Origin: Cylindrobasidium torrendii FP15055 ss-10
Lineage: Eukaryota; Basidiomycota; Agaricomycetes; Agaricales; Physalacriaceae
NCBI GenBank assembly: GCA_000934385.1
Contig: KN880447.1
Span: forward strand, 154,219 to 218,218
Length of the DNA: 64,000 nt
Direction of reading: 5' to 3'
The notes beneath the pieces were generated by a model. That model was not told the origin of the DNA and made no database searches. It saw only the letters and a program-made list of their open reading frames with translations. A program made the position numbers and the translations under genes. Below, one piece after another: positions 37,028 to 48,189 of the stretch (within the stretch, counting starts at the first letter, position 1; every line of letters begins with the position of its first letter).

Positions 37028-37364
37028 ATGTCCCCGCGTTCAGGCTTGCAGAAGGATGTCATGAGCCTGTACCGGCGGTAATACAACGTGTGTATCATCT
37101 CCGTACTTGGTCTCAAATGTTCTCAGTGCTCTCCGAATGGTGCGCACGAAACCAGCCGAGACGCGTCCCAAATTCGCGCTATTCGTGCGCTACACCTTCC
37201 ACCACAACGCTGCAGTCGTTTCCCCGCGGAATTTCAGCTTCATAGAGCATCAGCTCAGGCAAGGCAAGAAGCAGCTCGAGATGTATGAAAATCCAAGCAT
37301 CAAGGATTGTTTCCTATCCACGGACATGCTGAAGTGGGCGGAGGACGAACATAGGTCTCGCTAA
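37028..37364 (+). CDS. LYR-motif succinate dehydrogenase assembly factor (Sdh6/SDHAF1-like)
   Basis: Small mitochondrial LYR-motif protein. Exon 1 from the ATG at 37028 gives MSPRSGLQKDVMSLYRR with the LYR at residues 14-16. After an intron of about 70 nt it continues ALRMVRTKPAETRPKFALFV and TFHHNAAVVSPRNFSFIEHQ, then QGKKQLEMYENPSIKDC. The length (about 90 residues) and the LYR followed by an F-x-x-x-F/Y segment match SDHAF1/Sdh6, which helps insert iron-sulphur clusters into succinate dehydrogenase. Stop at 37362-37364. Confidence 0.85.
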
Positions 37365-38249
37365 ACAACTGTCTGTCTAGATGGTGGAATCAAATTACAC
37401 TCATTGTGTGATGGAGTAGGATGAAGTGTACGCTCAGCATCCCCGGACACTCCTCGATGTCCAACCCCCTCGCCACCACCTTCATGAAAGTCTGCATCCT
37501 ACGCATTTGGCTGGGTCCATTCCGCACGTTGTTGGTCTCATTCTGTTCTGCAACTGACGCGCTTCGCATATGGATAATAGTGGGCCAATTCGCCGCCATG
37601 GAAGCGTGTCTCTCGGTGTAGTACGCTGTAGTACGCGACCTACACTCCGGACCCACAGATCATGCTCAAGGTCTACCTGCATTGATGTCACATTGGCAAG
37701 TCAGTAGTAAAAGCGAACCACGTTCAAACTCATCGGAGCCCTAGTCCTCCTGGCGCGAGACATCGCTATGCATATACCTCTCTTAATAGTGCTCCGAATG
37801 ACTGAATCTACCCTTCCAATCGCAATGCACCTTCTCTACTCGCATCTAACTTTGCATGTCATTCGGCGTGAGCGACACAGAAAGTCGGCTAATCTGCAAT
37901 TCCTTACATTTCCATGCGTAGTTCGTCGTCCAGTACTGTGGGATATAAGTGCGTGCCGGTAGCACGCTGCTGTGACTTGACCTAAGTACACACCAAGAAA
38001 TACTTGACTTTTGAATACGTGTGGTCACCGTGAAAGTTGTACGAAGACATTGGCTCAGCTTCACCAGACCCGGGACAGTGAACGTAAAAAGAAGTCCAAT
38101 ACACAACTGTACATTGCTAATTCTTCATCGCGCGAATTCTGTGCGTATAGGTGTTGTTATGGGCGACACTTTAACGATCTTTCCTGCTATGTATCTGACA
38201 TGGATGTGGATGTGTGGTACAGGATTCTACCATCCATCATCATCATAGA
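37365..38249. other. Convergent intergenic region
   Basis: Between the Sdh6-like and GMF-like stops. Overlapping open frames on both strands near 37390-37690 look like chance reading. No recognisable element. Confidence 0.45.
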
Positions 38250-38905
38250 TTACCTCCCACCATTGAGTTTGGCGTCGATGGCTTCCTTGGTGAGGCCTTC
38301 GGGGCCCTCCCGCATCTCGATGACCTTGCTTACTCCAGCCTGAGAAATTGGGATGAGACATCCAGGTCAGGAATTTGAAGCACACTTACAATCTCCTGGA
38401 ACGTGAGGAGAGCGCTGGCATGGAGAGTCATCGCGCCTACATCCTACGTTAAATCAGGATGGCATTGGATGTTGACCGCACGCACTGATTTCCGACGTCG
38501 ACGGCGCCCAGTTAATGAGGACAAGAGGGAAGGATTTGCGGCCGTCATCAAAGTTGAGCTCGTAGCTGAGCACGACATAGCGAGGGCTATTCTCCGGCAG
38601 CTCTATGCCAAGTATTGGGCTCCGTGCATGAAAGGTAGGTATAACACACCCTCCGCCAACTCCTCGATGCTAATATCATCGTACAAGTCGTCCTGTTCCA
38701 TGATGAGCTTGCTCTTGTTAATCTTGATGACGAGCGCCGCGCTGCCCTGGGAACGGCGAGCAAAGCGAAACTTCTTCAGAGCATCTTTGATCTCTTGCGG
38801 AATATCGACCGTGGTGGACTGTTGTGGGTTGAGCGACGAGAGCAAAACAACGCGACTCGAGGGTGTTGGCTGACCATGGCGGAAGCTAAGCCGGTTCACG
38901 GACAT
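38250..38905 (-). CDS. GMF-family (glia maturation factor) actin regulator
   Basis: Small ADF-H-domain protein that binds Arp2/3 and debranches actin (family knowledge). The ATG at 38905 starts a first coding exon of only two codons (MS). After the intron it continues STTVDIPQEIKDALKKFRF. It reads RRSQGSAALVIKINKSKL, DDISIEELAE, then after an intron ELPENSPRYVVLSYELNFDD and GRKSFPLVLINWAPSTS. The C-terminus EMREGPEGLTKEAIDAKLNG ends at 38250-38252. The DIPxEIK start and ELPExxPRxVxLSYE block are diagnostic of GMF. Confidence 0.9.
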
Positions 38906-39621
38906 AAGATCCGTAGATTGGATCGGCCGGGCAGGCAGGCACACACATGGGATTCAGTGGGCAGGTAGCGTTTGCTGGGCACTTCCCGGTTGAGAATGTA
39001 TACATTATCACACGAAATAGTATCGCAGCGGCATGGCTCAACAAGACTTCCTCAGACCAGATGCTGGGTGAATATGATGTGCCATAAAACAATGGTTGGT
39101 ATCACGTCTTGATAAAGGCGCTGTTCTTGTCGATTGCACTGGGTTTTTCACTTGAAACGTTCCCCATCGGAGTACAGTTAGTACGAGATGCGGGGGAGTA
39201 TCCGAATCCAGATTTTGTAGCAGTGCTCATCCACCCATAACTCTGGGAGTCAACTTGAAGGATATGCGACCTCACTGAGATCTCCGTATCTAATTCGCTA
39301 ATATTATTGCTTTTACTACTCTGTACTTCAATGCAACAAGCACTTGTGTAGACGGTGAAGGAGATTGCTATGATATCGATCTAACGGGTGGACTTTATTA
39401 ACGTTCAAGCTTGTACCACAGCGCTTCAAATTCAAAAGAGACAATGTTCTGGTGTCTTCGGCAACCCGCGCGCACTCAAAAGGCAATTTCGCTTCTCTAG
39501 CATCGGCTACTAGCGTGTGCGGAGCGGTGCCACTGCACAAATTGACTTGGTTTAATTGAACCACGTGGGATCGGAAACAGAGGCTGATCCGTCCCATCAG
39601 GAGTGTTTTAGTGTTACCACC
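38906..39621. other. Divergent intergenic region
   Basis: Promoter space for the GMF-like and SRP receptor beta genes. No TATA box or repeat was seen. Confidence 0.5.
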
Positions 39622-40510
39622 ATGAGCGAATTCTTGCTACTTGCCTCTGCACTCGCTGCTGTATTTCTACTCTTGGGTATGCTCCTACGTATGCCGATGA
39701 GTCTGGCTAATAAATCAGTTGTATTCCTGTTTTCTAGGCGTAGTGTTGCGACGCGGCGCGGCAGTTCAGTATTGCTAGTGGGAGCAGCGGACGCCGGAAA
39801 GACTTCAATATTTTCGAAGGTGTGTTAGCAGTGTGACAACGTCAAAATTCTGACATGCGTAGCTTGCCTATGATAATCCTTTACCAAGTCACACGTCACT
39901 GCAAACCAATGTGTCTACATTCCTTCTCGAGGGAGAGAAGCGAATTCAAATAGTGGATACCCCAGGACACCCCAGAATCCGCGATCAATTTCGTGACCAT
40001 CTTGAAGACGCGCGAGTAGTCGTGTTTGTTGTGGATTCTAGCACCGTGTCGCGCAACGGCGCGGAGGTTGCAGAGTGCGTGTTTATTGCGTGGTCTGCGT
40101 GCGCCCAAGTTAATTTCCACAGACATCTCCACCTCATCATGCACGCAATTTCCAACCTTCCAGCGTCGCATAAATTGCCGACCCTCTTGGTGCTTGCACA
40201 CAAGGCAGATTTGTTGAAGACAACGTCAACTACGAATGAGGCCTCCTCTGGGACACATGCCCTGAACAGAGTGCGCACTGTACTCGAACGCGAGTTGGAG
40301 AAGCGCAAGACGGTGCAGGCAAATGGCCTGGGCGTTGAGAAATTGGGAGAGGATGCCGAAAAGTCGGATGTTATGGGTGGCCTGGAGTGCTCCGGGCCAA
40401 CGTTTACATTTGACCATTGGGACGGTGGTGAATGTCTGCTGATTGCGACGTCGAGCAAGACGGAGGGAGGATTGGATTCGCTGTCCGACGCACTTGTGGC
40501 ATCCCAATAA
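39622..40510 (+). CDS. SRP receptor beta subunit
   Basis: Membrane-anchored small GTPase that holds the SRP receptor alpha subunit at the ER. The ATG at 39622 opens an N-terminal hydrophobic anchor (FLLLASALAAVFLLLG). The GTPase part has SVLLVGAADAGKTSIF (P-loop), LEGEKRIQIVDTPGHPRI (G3), VVVFVVDSSTV, TLLVLAHKADLLK in the G4 place, and a C-terminal TFDHWDGGECLLIATSSKTE. That C-terminal W-containing block is typical of SRP receptor beta. A candidate 61 nt intron (39677-39737) has good signals but removing it breaks the frame. I therefore read through it. Two later introns are supported. Stop at 40508-40510. Confidence 0.85.
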
Positions 40511-40792
40511 ATACATTTACCGAGTCGCACTCAGAACTATCAATAATGCATCACGATCGGGGGGCTTGCCGAACTTTCGATGACGAAGTGAATCTGATCT
40601 ACTCTCACGATTGTATCTCGACCTCTCCGCCTGTCTCTTGCGAGCGTGTGCCTGTTCAAATATCGTCCACCGCCGGTCGGACACAAGTCTTGTCCTATTT
40701 GCCCTGCCTACGCCATTCCAGCCCCTGCTTCAACAGTTGTCTCGTACTTCGGTCCTACGACGGTGCACCAACACGCTTCCCAATGGCGGCAA

Positions 40793-41531
40793 TCGCATCG
40801 ACTCCCCTGCACGCGCCCCCTAGGGCGACAGCGTCCCCAGACTCAGCGGCGACCGTCACACCCAAATCGACTGCTCCCTTAGAGCCAGTACCTTCAGCTC
40901 TGGAAGCCGATAAGACTACGTTGCCGTCGCCCGCAATACCTGCTCAGCGGGAAGCCGGGCCAACCCCAGCAGATACTGGCACCCCATCCACTGCAGCTGT
41001 GCGTGTTCTATGACGATCATGTCGCAACACGCTAACTTGTCACAGCCAGAGCCTCTGTCCGACGAGGACATCATCGACATGGAACAGCTCGGCCAAATCC
41101 TTGAGCTCGATGGCGAGGATGGGAATTACGATTTCTCATGGAGCATGATCACCGAATACTTTGACCAAGCGGCGAGGACGTTCTTGGATATGGAGGAGGC
41201 AATGTGTGTAGCTTTCCAGCTCATCAGGCTCTCATCACTTACACGCGCCAGGGAGGTGAAGGACCTCGTGAAGCTGGGCGAACTTGGTCATTTCTTGAAG
41301 GGCTCATCGGCACAGCTTGGTGTTACGCGCGTACAGGCAATATGCGAGAATGTGCAGCATTATGGCCAGCGCAGGGATCAAGAACGCGAGGTGGACATCT
41401 CCGCCGAGGAAGCTCTCACTATGATTACGAACTCAATCGATCCTGTGAAGAAGGAGTATGGAATTGCCAAGGAATGGCTCAAGGAATTCTTCCGAGAGAA
41501 AGGCATCGATGTCGACGCTGATGATGACTGA
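40793..41531 (+). CDS. YPD1: Histidine phosphotransfer protein Ypd1-like
   Basis: HPt protein that passes phosphate between a hybrid histidine kinase and response regulators (HOG-type signalling). Exon 1 from 40793 is Ala, Pro and Thr-rich (MAAIASTPLHAPPRA). An intron (GTGCGT...CACAG) leads to PEPLSDEDIIDMEQLGQILE, and a second joins AAM to EVKDLVKLGELGHFLKGSSA. His138 in LGELGHFLKGSSAQLGV is the phosphate-accepting histidine. The following VQAICENVQHYGQ and VKKEYGIAKEWLKEF helices complete the four-helix bundle. Acidic tail, stop at 41529-41531. The 72-residue low-complexity N-terminus is absent from yeast Ypd1. Confidence 0.92.
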
Positions 41532-42639
41532 ATTACATGTACGTTCACGCATCTTTCTTATGCCCGTTTCGAGATCTGACCGGCCCACGAAGTCCAGTCC
41601 CCCCTCCCCCAATCTACTTGCATACCTGCAACACTCCACGCCACACGCATGCTCACCGATTCCATGCCTTAATCACGGGAAAGACGAATTATACGAAGAA
41701 ACGCGCAGAGGGGAGTTTTACACTCCATTTTGTTGTACACATAAGCATTGGCTACGTCCCTGCATATTTTGGTCGTCGACGACCTGTAATCCATTTCGCT
41801 TGATGCCTTCAGCGTGCGGCTGCGTCGTCGTACAGACTACACGTCGATGACTGAGCGTACTCAGTCATGCACATGTACCATCGCACGACTTCTGGACTTT
41901 GAGAATGGTAGGGTATAGGCTGTTGCCTGCTTCCGTACTCTTCAGCTCTGCTTTGCATGTGGTTTGCATGTGGTGGTCCACCGTCCACATACTAGAGTGA
42001 TTCATCTACACTGAAGCGATAGGTAGCTTGGGGTCCCGGGTTGTTCAAACATGAGAAGAATTGTACACATAGTTGGGTCCAAGCTAGTATACACTTAGTT
42101 AGTCCTCGAGCAGCCAAAGACAGTCTAGACCTGACTGGGAGGCTGTATGCATTTCGAGGGGCGATATACGTTCGCCCGTGCCCAAACCTGAGTACATACA
42201 ATATCGAGACTTCCAGAACGCCAACTCATACTTTCATGTGCAAGAAGCATGCTGATACCACTCAAGGACTCTCTAATAGGGCTATTACTGGAGGAATGCT
42301 TATCCTCCAAACTTATGGATTGGACGGATTGGAGGTTGGATGAGACGTACAGTAGACTGCCGTGAGTAGAACGTCGATATTCTACTTCGAGCATGCGTGG
42401 ATAATGCCGCGGCGCGGAAATTCTTCAGGTGCACCCTCAACGTAGCGTTATATCAGAAAGACAGTGTATGTTAGCCCAGCGAGCGCTCGACCTGCCAGTG
42501 TACAACCGACATTTGCACGATACAAATCCATCTTCGTCCACATCATCTTGAACGTCCAACATGACGGCCCGGGCGGGCGTATATCCGATTGGGTATGTTT
42601 ATAGCTGCGGGACAAGGGAAGGGGGAATGAAGAACTAGG
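41532..42639. other. Convergent intergenic region, 1.1 kb
   Basis: Between the Ypd1 and C2HC5-finger genes. It contains a short near-tandem repeat of TTTGCATGTGG at about 41950-41972. No coding signal. Confidence 0.45.
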
Positions 42640-43452
42640 TTATCCTGCGGCTTGTGTCGACGATCCTGCCCGTGCATTTTTCTTCTGTGCCGCTCGATGC
42701 GCCTTCTTCTGTGCCCGAATATCTTCTTCGGAGGGAACGTAGGTCACAGAGTCACCTAGCAAGTTGAAGAATGGTCGTTCGGGTGGTACTCGTGCCCCAT
42801 TTGCCGATGGATTTGAGGGTGGTGGGATGCGGAGTGGTTCGTCTTCGACGGGGTCGGCAGCGGGTGTAGAAGCGGGTGACGGAGTCGGCGCATTAGACCG
42901 CGTCTTTATCGTGACCTTGTGCGTCTTGGAGTTGAGGGAAATGACTTTGTGTTGTACCTGAGGAGGCTGCAGCGCACTGGGCTTGCTGCTGGCACCAGGC
43001 AACGTCGGGAACGCGCCCTCGACTTGAGCAATGCGCTGCCTATCCTCCTCGCGTTTCCTCTCCTCTTCCGCAATGGTATTCGTAAGTTCATTGTGTAGAG
43101 CGTCAAGCATGTCTTTGCGGGCATGCGGGGTAAGAAGTGGGGTAGCGCAAGACGGACAGCTTGCATAGGGTGGATTGAGCTCGCACAGGACGAGGCCGCA
43201 GGATAGACACAAGCGCGCTCCGGGTCGAGCAGGTGGATGGAGCCTTGCTTGGCAGAAACAGCCGCCTTTTGAATCCTTCTGAGTTGGTGCGTGACTGTCG
43301 AACGCTGCAATCTGTGCTTCTATTCCAAGCACTGCAGGACTCTTGGGTGGTGGCGGAGGCGGGGTAGCGGCTTGTTTCCCTTTATTGCTCTTCTTTTGAT
43401 GTTTGACTTGGATTCTATCCGAGGGAAGGGCTCCGCGGTAGGGATTCGACAT
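42640..43452 (-). CDS. C2HC5 zinc-finger protein (TRIP4/ASC-1 N-terminal type)
   Basis: Intronless, 270 aa. It starts at the ATG at 43452 (MSNPYRGALPSDRIQVKHQK). The zinc-finger CFCQARLHPPARPG with LCLSCGLVLCELNPPYASCP and SC gives the C2HC5 pattern of activating signal cointegrator 1 (TRIP4), a ribosome-quality or transcription-linked factor. The C-terminal part has a coiled coil (NELTNTIAEEERKREEDRQ) and a low-complexity Pro-rich stretch. The ASCH domain seen in animal TRIP4 was not found, so function is inferred only from the finger. Divergent from UTP21 by 239 bp. Confidence 0.85.
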   Translation of the reverse strand: MSNPYRGALPSDRIQVKHQKKSNKGKQAATPPPPPPKSPAVLGIEAQIAAFDSHAPTQKDSKGGCFCQARLHPPARPGARLCLSCGLVLCELNPPYASCPSCATPLLTPHARKDMLDALHNELTNTIAEEERKREEDRQRIAQVEGAFPTLPGASSKPSALQPPQVQHKVISLNSKTHKVTIKTRSNAPTPSPASTPAADPVEDEPLRIPPPSNPSANGARVPPERPFFNLLGDSVTYVPSEEDIRAQKKAHRAAQKKNARAGSSTQAAG

Positions 43453-43691
43453 GATGGTAGGAAGCACAGTCAATTATCACGGTGACACGCGCTGTTGAGC
43501 TCAAGAGATCACGTATTGTCTTTATTTCGGGGAGAAAACCGCAGAGGCCTGAGGAACTGGGTCGTCTACGATGGAAGGTGAGGGAAGAACAATGTGGATG
43601 CAATCTTGAATCCATCTGAAGTTCAAGGTGCGCTAGAGTAAAGCTTCCGATCAGGCCGATCAGAGATTTTTTGAACTTGTCCGCTGCGCCC

Positions 43692-46600
43692 ATGGCCACT
43701 ACGCTGACTTCCACTGAGCCGCCGCGCAAAAAGATTCGGAAGCATGTCGTAGCTGAACAGAAAGTTAACCCCGCGCCGCGCTTATTCGTGCCGTTCCGCG
43801 CACTGGGACTTGTCACCAATCACATCCCACTTGCTCTCCAGACGCGGTCATTCAAAGGCGCGACAGAGGCACCCAAGACCCAGGTGCTGACTTGCCTCGG
43901 AAAGTCGTGGGCATTATGGGATGGAGGCAAGATGACCTTGTTATTCGTTGGTGCGTAACAGAACGCTATAGTCAAGTTCGCTTGCTTACAGAATGTAGGA
44001 CCGGAAACCAAGCACCAAATATCGTGTTTATTGATGGATGGTGATGCCGTGTGGGCATCATCTGGCTTCCATTTGACGAAATACATTCGTGGCAAGGAGG
44101 TTGGCTCTAGATTATGTCCGAGAAGATCGCCTTCAACTGTTTTAGGTCCTACGATTGAGCAGCCCATTCGAAGCACACTTGTCCTTTGCCCTAGTGTTTG
44201 GTCCACAAATTTTGGCCCTGGATGAAGAGGGAGGATACCTCTTTGCCTGGGATACCACATCTGGAGGTGAGAACATCATGGAGCGCTTAGCAGTGATGCT
44301 AATGGGTTGCAGAACTTCAATCCACAATCCAATTCGACCCTGGTTTCACAGCCACTCGAATAATACATCCCGCTACATATGTAAACAAGGTTCTGGTGGC
44401 AAGCAGCCAAGGCTCTATGCAACTTTGGAATATACAGACGAAGTACGGTGTTTACGCTCTTTACGTGCACCCATTCTGACAGCAATGTAGGATGCAGCTA
44501 TATACCTTCACTCTCGATAAACTCGTTCTGAACACCCCATCTACTACGCAAGCAATTACGGCTCTAGTACAATCCACAACGCTCGACATAGTCGCCATTG
44601 GATTCACTTCTGGAGAAATCTCTATCTACAATATTCGCACTGACGAACGCCTTATGCGCTTGTTCATGGACGGTGGTGCAGTCCGAGCATTGGGATTCCG
44701 CTCAGACGGAGAGCCTATTCTTGTCTCTGCCTCGTCCACAGGCCATCTAGCTGTATGGGATCTCGAAGAAGGCAAACTGCTTCATATGGTGAAGGGCGCG
44801 CATGATGGTGCAATCACTTCCGTCGAATGGATTCCACGTCAACCCATATTCATGACCTCTGGTGAGGATAACTCTGTCAAGGTATGTTTTCGCAATCTCC
44901 CTCTTTGTATGCCATTCTGATGTGCACATTTAGCAATGGCTTTTCGAATCTCCAACAGACTTACCGCGCCTTCTAAAATCAAGATCTGGCCACCAAGCAC
45001 CACCTCATCTCATTCGCTACTACGGTGATGACGGCAAGCAAATATTGACTGCCTCCAGAGATCGCAGCCTGCGTAGTACCTCCGTTGTTCGCGACTCACG
45101 TTCGTTCGAACTATCCCAAGGGTCTCTGTCGAAGAAGGCTACCACACTGTCCGTTCCCCTCACCTCCCTGAAGTTCCCACCCGTCTCTTCCATGTCGTAC
45201 TCAACGACTCGTGCCAAAGATTGGGACGATATCGTTACCGCCCATTCCGACGAAACTATCGCGCGCACTTGGACTCTACAGAACAAGAGGGTCGGTGCAC
45301 ACAAGTTTGTATTTCCGAGCCCCGGCAAGGGGAAGGGGAAGGAGAAGGAGAAGGAACGTCCTCTTGGCGCTGTCAAAGCAGTGTGTGTTACTGCGTGTGG
45401 CAACTTTGGGCTGGGAGGTTCAGCGACAGGTGCGGTGCATATGTGGAATATGCAATCCGGTATCTTGAGGCGTGCGTTCGATGTCGGCCCGTGCCCGCCT
45501 GAAGTGGTGACCAAGTTTGGGTCGAGCGGGAAAGCGAATAGTAGGATACGAACCGTAACTGGTATCGCGACGGATGCGTTAAATCGTCTGGTCATTGTGG
45601 CTACGCTAGATGGGACGGTCAACGTGAGTTGCTCCTCCCAGTGTTCTCACACTGTTTAACAGGTCTTGTAGTTCTTTGACTTCCACACCACAGCTTTGGA
45701 GAAGACAGTGGTTGTGCCATCTCCAGTTACATCCATCCTACTGCATCGTGACAACGGACTACTTGCACTGGTCTGTGACGACACTGTTGTTCGAATCCTC
45801 GATATCGAGACCAAGCGTGTTGTTCGTGAGCTTTCGGGTTTCCGTGGCAGAATCCTGGATATCGTGAGCCAGTTCATTTTCAACCACTGGAGTGTCGATC
45901 TCATTTTCTTGCAGACCTTTTCTCCAGATTCAAGATGGTTAATCGCTAGCTCGTTGGATTCTACTATTCGCACATTCGATGTCCCCACAGGCCGCATGAT
46001 TGATGTGTTCAAGACATCTAGTGTCGCGACTAGTGTAGCCTTTTCCCCGACTAGCGACTTTTTGGCGACAGCACATGTTGATAGTGTGGGTATTTTCCTT
46101 TGGTACGTCTTTGCTTCAACCATTCCAACCCGTAATGCTGACACCTTCCCAGGGCGAACAGAGCACAGTACGACGAGGTCTCTTTTGCCAGTGTCACCGA
46201 CGAGAACATGGAAGAAATGGCCCTGCCTACGATGCAAGGTACGGGTGACGAAGAGCTCGACGATTTGGCCCCCTTGAGCGCCCTGCCTTCGTCCCAAGAC
46301 TTGTTTATCACGCCGCCGCAACTCGATGGAGAGCTGGTCACGCTCACGCTGCTCCCAAGAGCACGGTGGCAAACCCTTCTCAACATCGATGTGATCCAAC
46401 ATCGCAACAAACCAAAAGAGGCGCCCAAAGCGCCTGAGCAAGCACCTTTCTTCCTCCCGACAGTTCCTGGGGTCGAACAGCGCTTCGTTGTGGACAATGC
46501 CAAAGCAAAGGACGGAAAAGATGGAAAAGCCAAGAATTCAAAACGCTTGACAAATGTGGAACTGCTCAGTACATTCCGAAAGACGCTTCAAGATGGAGAC

Positions 46601-46992
46601 GTTGACGGTGACTGTACGTCTATGTCTATATGCCCCATTGCCTTGGCTCCCGACTGATATTTCCTGTCTTAGACGAAGCATTCTTCGACCACACCAAGGC
46701 GTTGTCTCCGGCAGCACTTGACTTGGAGATTCGGTCGCTCGTAACGCTCGACTCTCTGTCCTTACTTGCGCATGCGCTTGTACGCCGCCTGCGGTCGCGA
46801 AAAGACTTCGAGGCCGTTCAAGCAATGCAAAGCGTGTTCCTCAAAGCGCATGCCGAGGTTCTCGTCGAAAATGAGGAGATGAAGTCGGGGCTTGAAGAGC
46901 TGTTGGAGGTTCAGCAAGCGGAGAGCGAACGGGTGCTTGAACTTATTTCAAGCTCGTTGGGGACATTGAGTTTCGTCCAGGACCGAGCGTAA
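43692..46992 (+). CDS. UTP21: U3 snoRNP/SSU processome protein UTP21 (WDR36)
   Basis: WD-repeat protein of the SSU processome, needed for 18S rRNA maturation. The ATG at 43692 begins MATTLTSTEPPRKKIRKHVV, followed by LFVPFRALGLVTNHIP. Many WD blades follow: TCLGKSWALWD, GFTSGEISIYNIRTDE, LVSASSTGHLAVWDLE, FMTSGEDNSVKQW, GSATGAVHMWNMQSG, WLIASSLDSTIRTFDVPTG. The C-terminal domain is FLPTVPGVEQRF, KRLTNVELLSTFRKTL and LDLEIRSLVTLDSLSLLAHA, then MQSVFLKAHAEVL, which are Utp21 C-terminal motifs. About nine introns. Stop at 46990-46992. A KGKGKEKEKE low-complexity insert lies at ~45330. Confidence 0.94.
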
Positions 46993-47464
46993 ATATCAGC
47001 AATCCGTGTAAATAACGATCATTCGGCGCTTGGGCCATTTTCAAAGGGGTGGCCAGAAATTTGAAGACATCGAAACTTAGCGAGAAACTTTGTGCTTGCA
47101 AGCGCAAGGTAGCTTGGCTACGGCGTAATGGATTATACACGCAGGTCCTGCGCAGGCCTGTTTGCGTGCTGGGAAGAGTGCTGCCGAGGCCGCCAATGTC
47201 GATTAAATAAGGAGTGTTACAATTAAGAGTACAAACGGGTCCCTCGTAAACAAGTCCATGTCGTCTGGCACGGGAGTACATATAAGCTATCTGGGGTTGT
47301 ACTATCCATAGAGACATGGTGAAAATGTGTCTCCACGACCCGCGGACGCGTCTGACAAGACACGGAAAAGGATCTACCTCTCGAAAGCTAAGTGTGATCG
47401 TTAGTCAATCAAGCGCTCTGGAGTTCATGTCACACACTATTGAGGTAAGATTGACCATGGGTAG
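46993..47464. other. Convergent intergenic region
   Basis: Between the UTP21 and membrane-protein stops. Nothing recognised. Confidence 0.5.
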
Positions 47465-47950
47465 TTAGCCCTCTTTCAGCTTGACTCGCTTCTGTTTGGG
47501 CCGAGGTGGATTGATTGCATGTACTATTCTGCGTGATACAAGGTGTGCGCATCCTCCCACGAAGGCTCCTACAAGGCACCCGGTGGCCACCACAACGTAG
47601 AGTGGATAGAGTGCTTCCAAGATGCCTATGACCGTCCGGTACGGTGTATAGACGAAAAAGTCGAAGAGAATGTGGAGCAAGATGAACATTGGTGCGGAGA
47701 TATAAGCCAGAGGCGCGAGAAAGATGCCGAATAATTGGATTTGAGATACACTCCATTTCGTTGTCGACCATGAAAGCGAAAGAATGGCAGAGGTGATGTT
47801 TATGGCGCGCCCAGCGAGCGGGATGAGCGTGTCGAGGTCGAGGGAGGCAATAAGACTGTCATTTGCAGGGGCGGTCGTCACGGAGCCCATCGTCGTCGAC
47901 GGGTCACATCCGAAGGGTAAGAGGGAAAGCGGGGAAATGATCTCGATCAT
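47465..47950 (-). CDS. Small multi-pass membrane protein (unknown)
   Basis: Single-exon, about 160 aa. I start at the most upstream ATG (47950; MIEIISPLSLLPFGC), though the ATG at 47890 (MGSVTTAPAND) is an equal choice. Hydrophobic helices are visible at IQLFGIFLAPLAYISAPMFI, LLHILFDFFVY and LYPLYVVVATGCLVGAFVGG. The C-terminus is basic (NPPRPKQKRVKLKEG), so it likely faces the cytosol. I do not recognise the family. It is divergent from the Zn2Cys6 factor (239 bp). Confidence 0.65.
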   Translation of the reverse strand: MIEIISPLSLLPFGCDPSTTMGSVTTAPANDSLIASLDLDTLIPLAGRAINITSAILSLSWSTTKWSVSQIQLFGIFLAPLAYISAPMFILLHILFDFFVYTPYRTVIGILEALYPLYVVVATGCLVGAFVGGCAHLVSRRIVHAINPPRPKQKRVKLKEG

Positions 47951-48189
47951 GCGGTTGTGCACTTGTATGGTATCGCGCGTTGGACTGAAATCCAGAGAAT
48001 TCGAAGGAGACTTTTGAGCGCCGAGCTAGGGCGGTGCTTCTTTAAATCCAAACAAACACTGCGGAATCTCCGGGACGGTCAGGCTGCGCCGTCTGGGGCA
48101 GGTATATATCCGTACATCCTGCCTTGCACCTACCATAACCATTGCCCCACCCCGCTGCTAATAAGTACATCGCTCTTTGCCACTTTCCA

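Noticed and set aside
37390..37691. Overlapping open frames on both strands downstream of the Sdh6-like gene
   Set aside because: Both strands are open over the same short stretch and neither product has recognisable sequence; chance reading.
41950..41972. Tandem TTTGCATGTGG repeat
   Set aside because: Only two units; not enough to call a satellite or mobile element.
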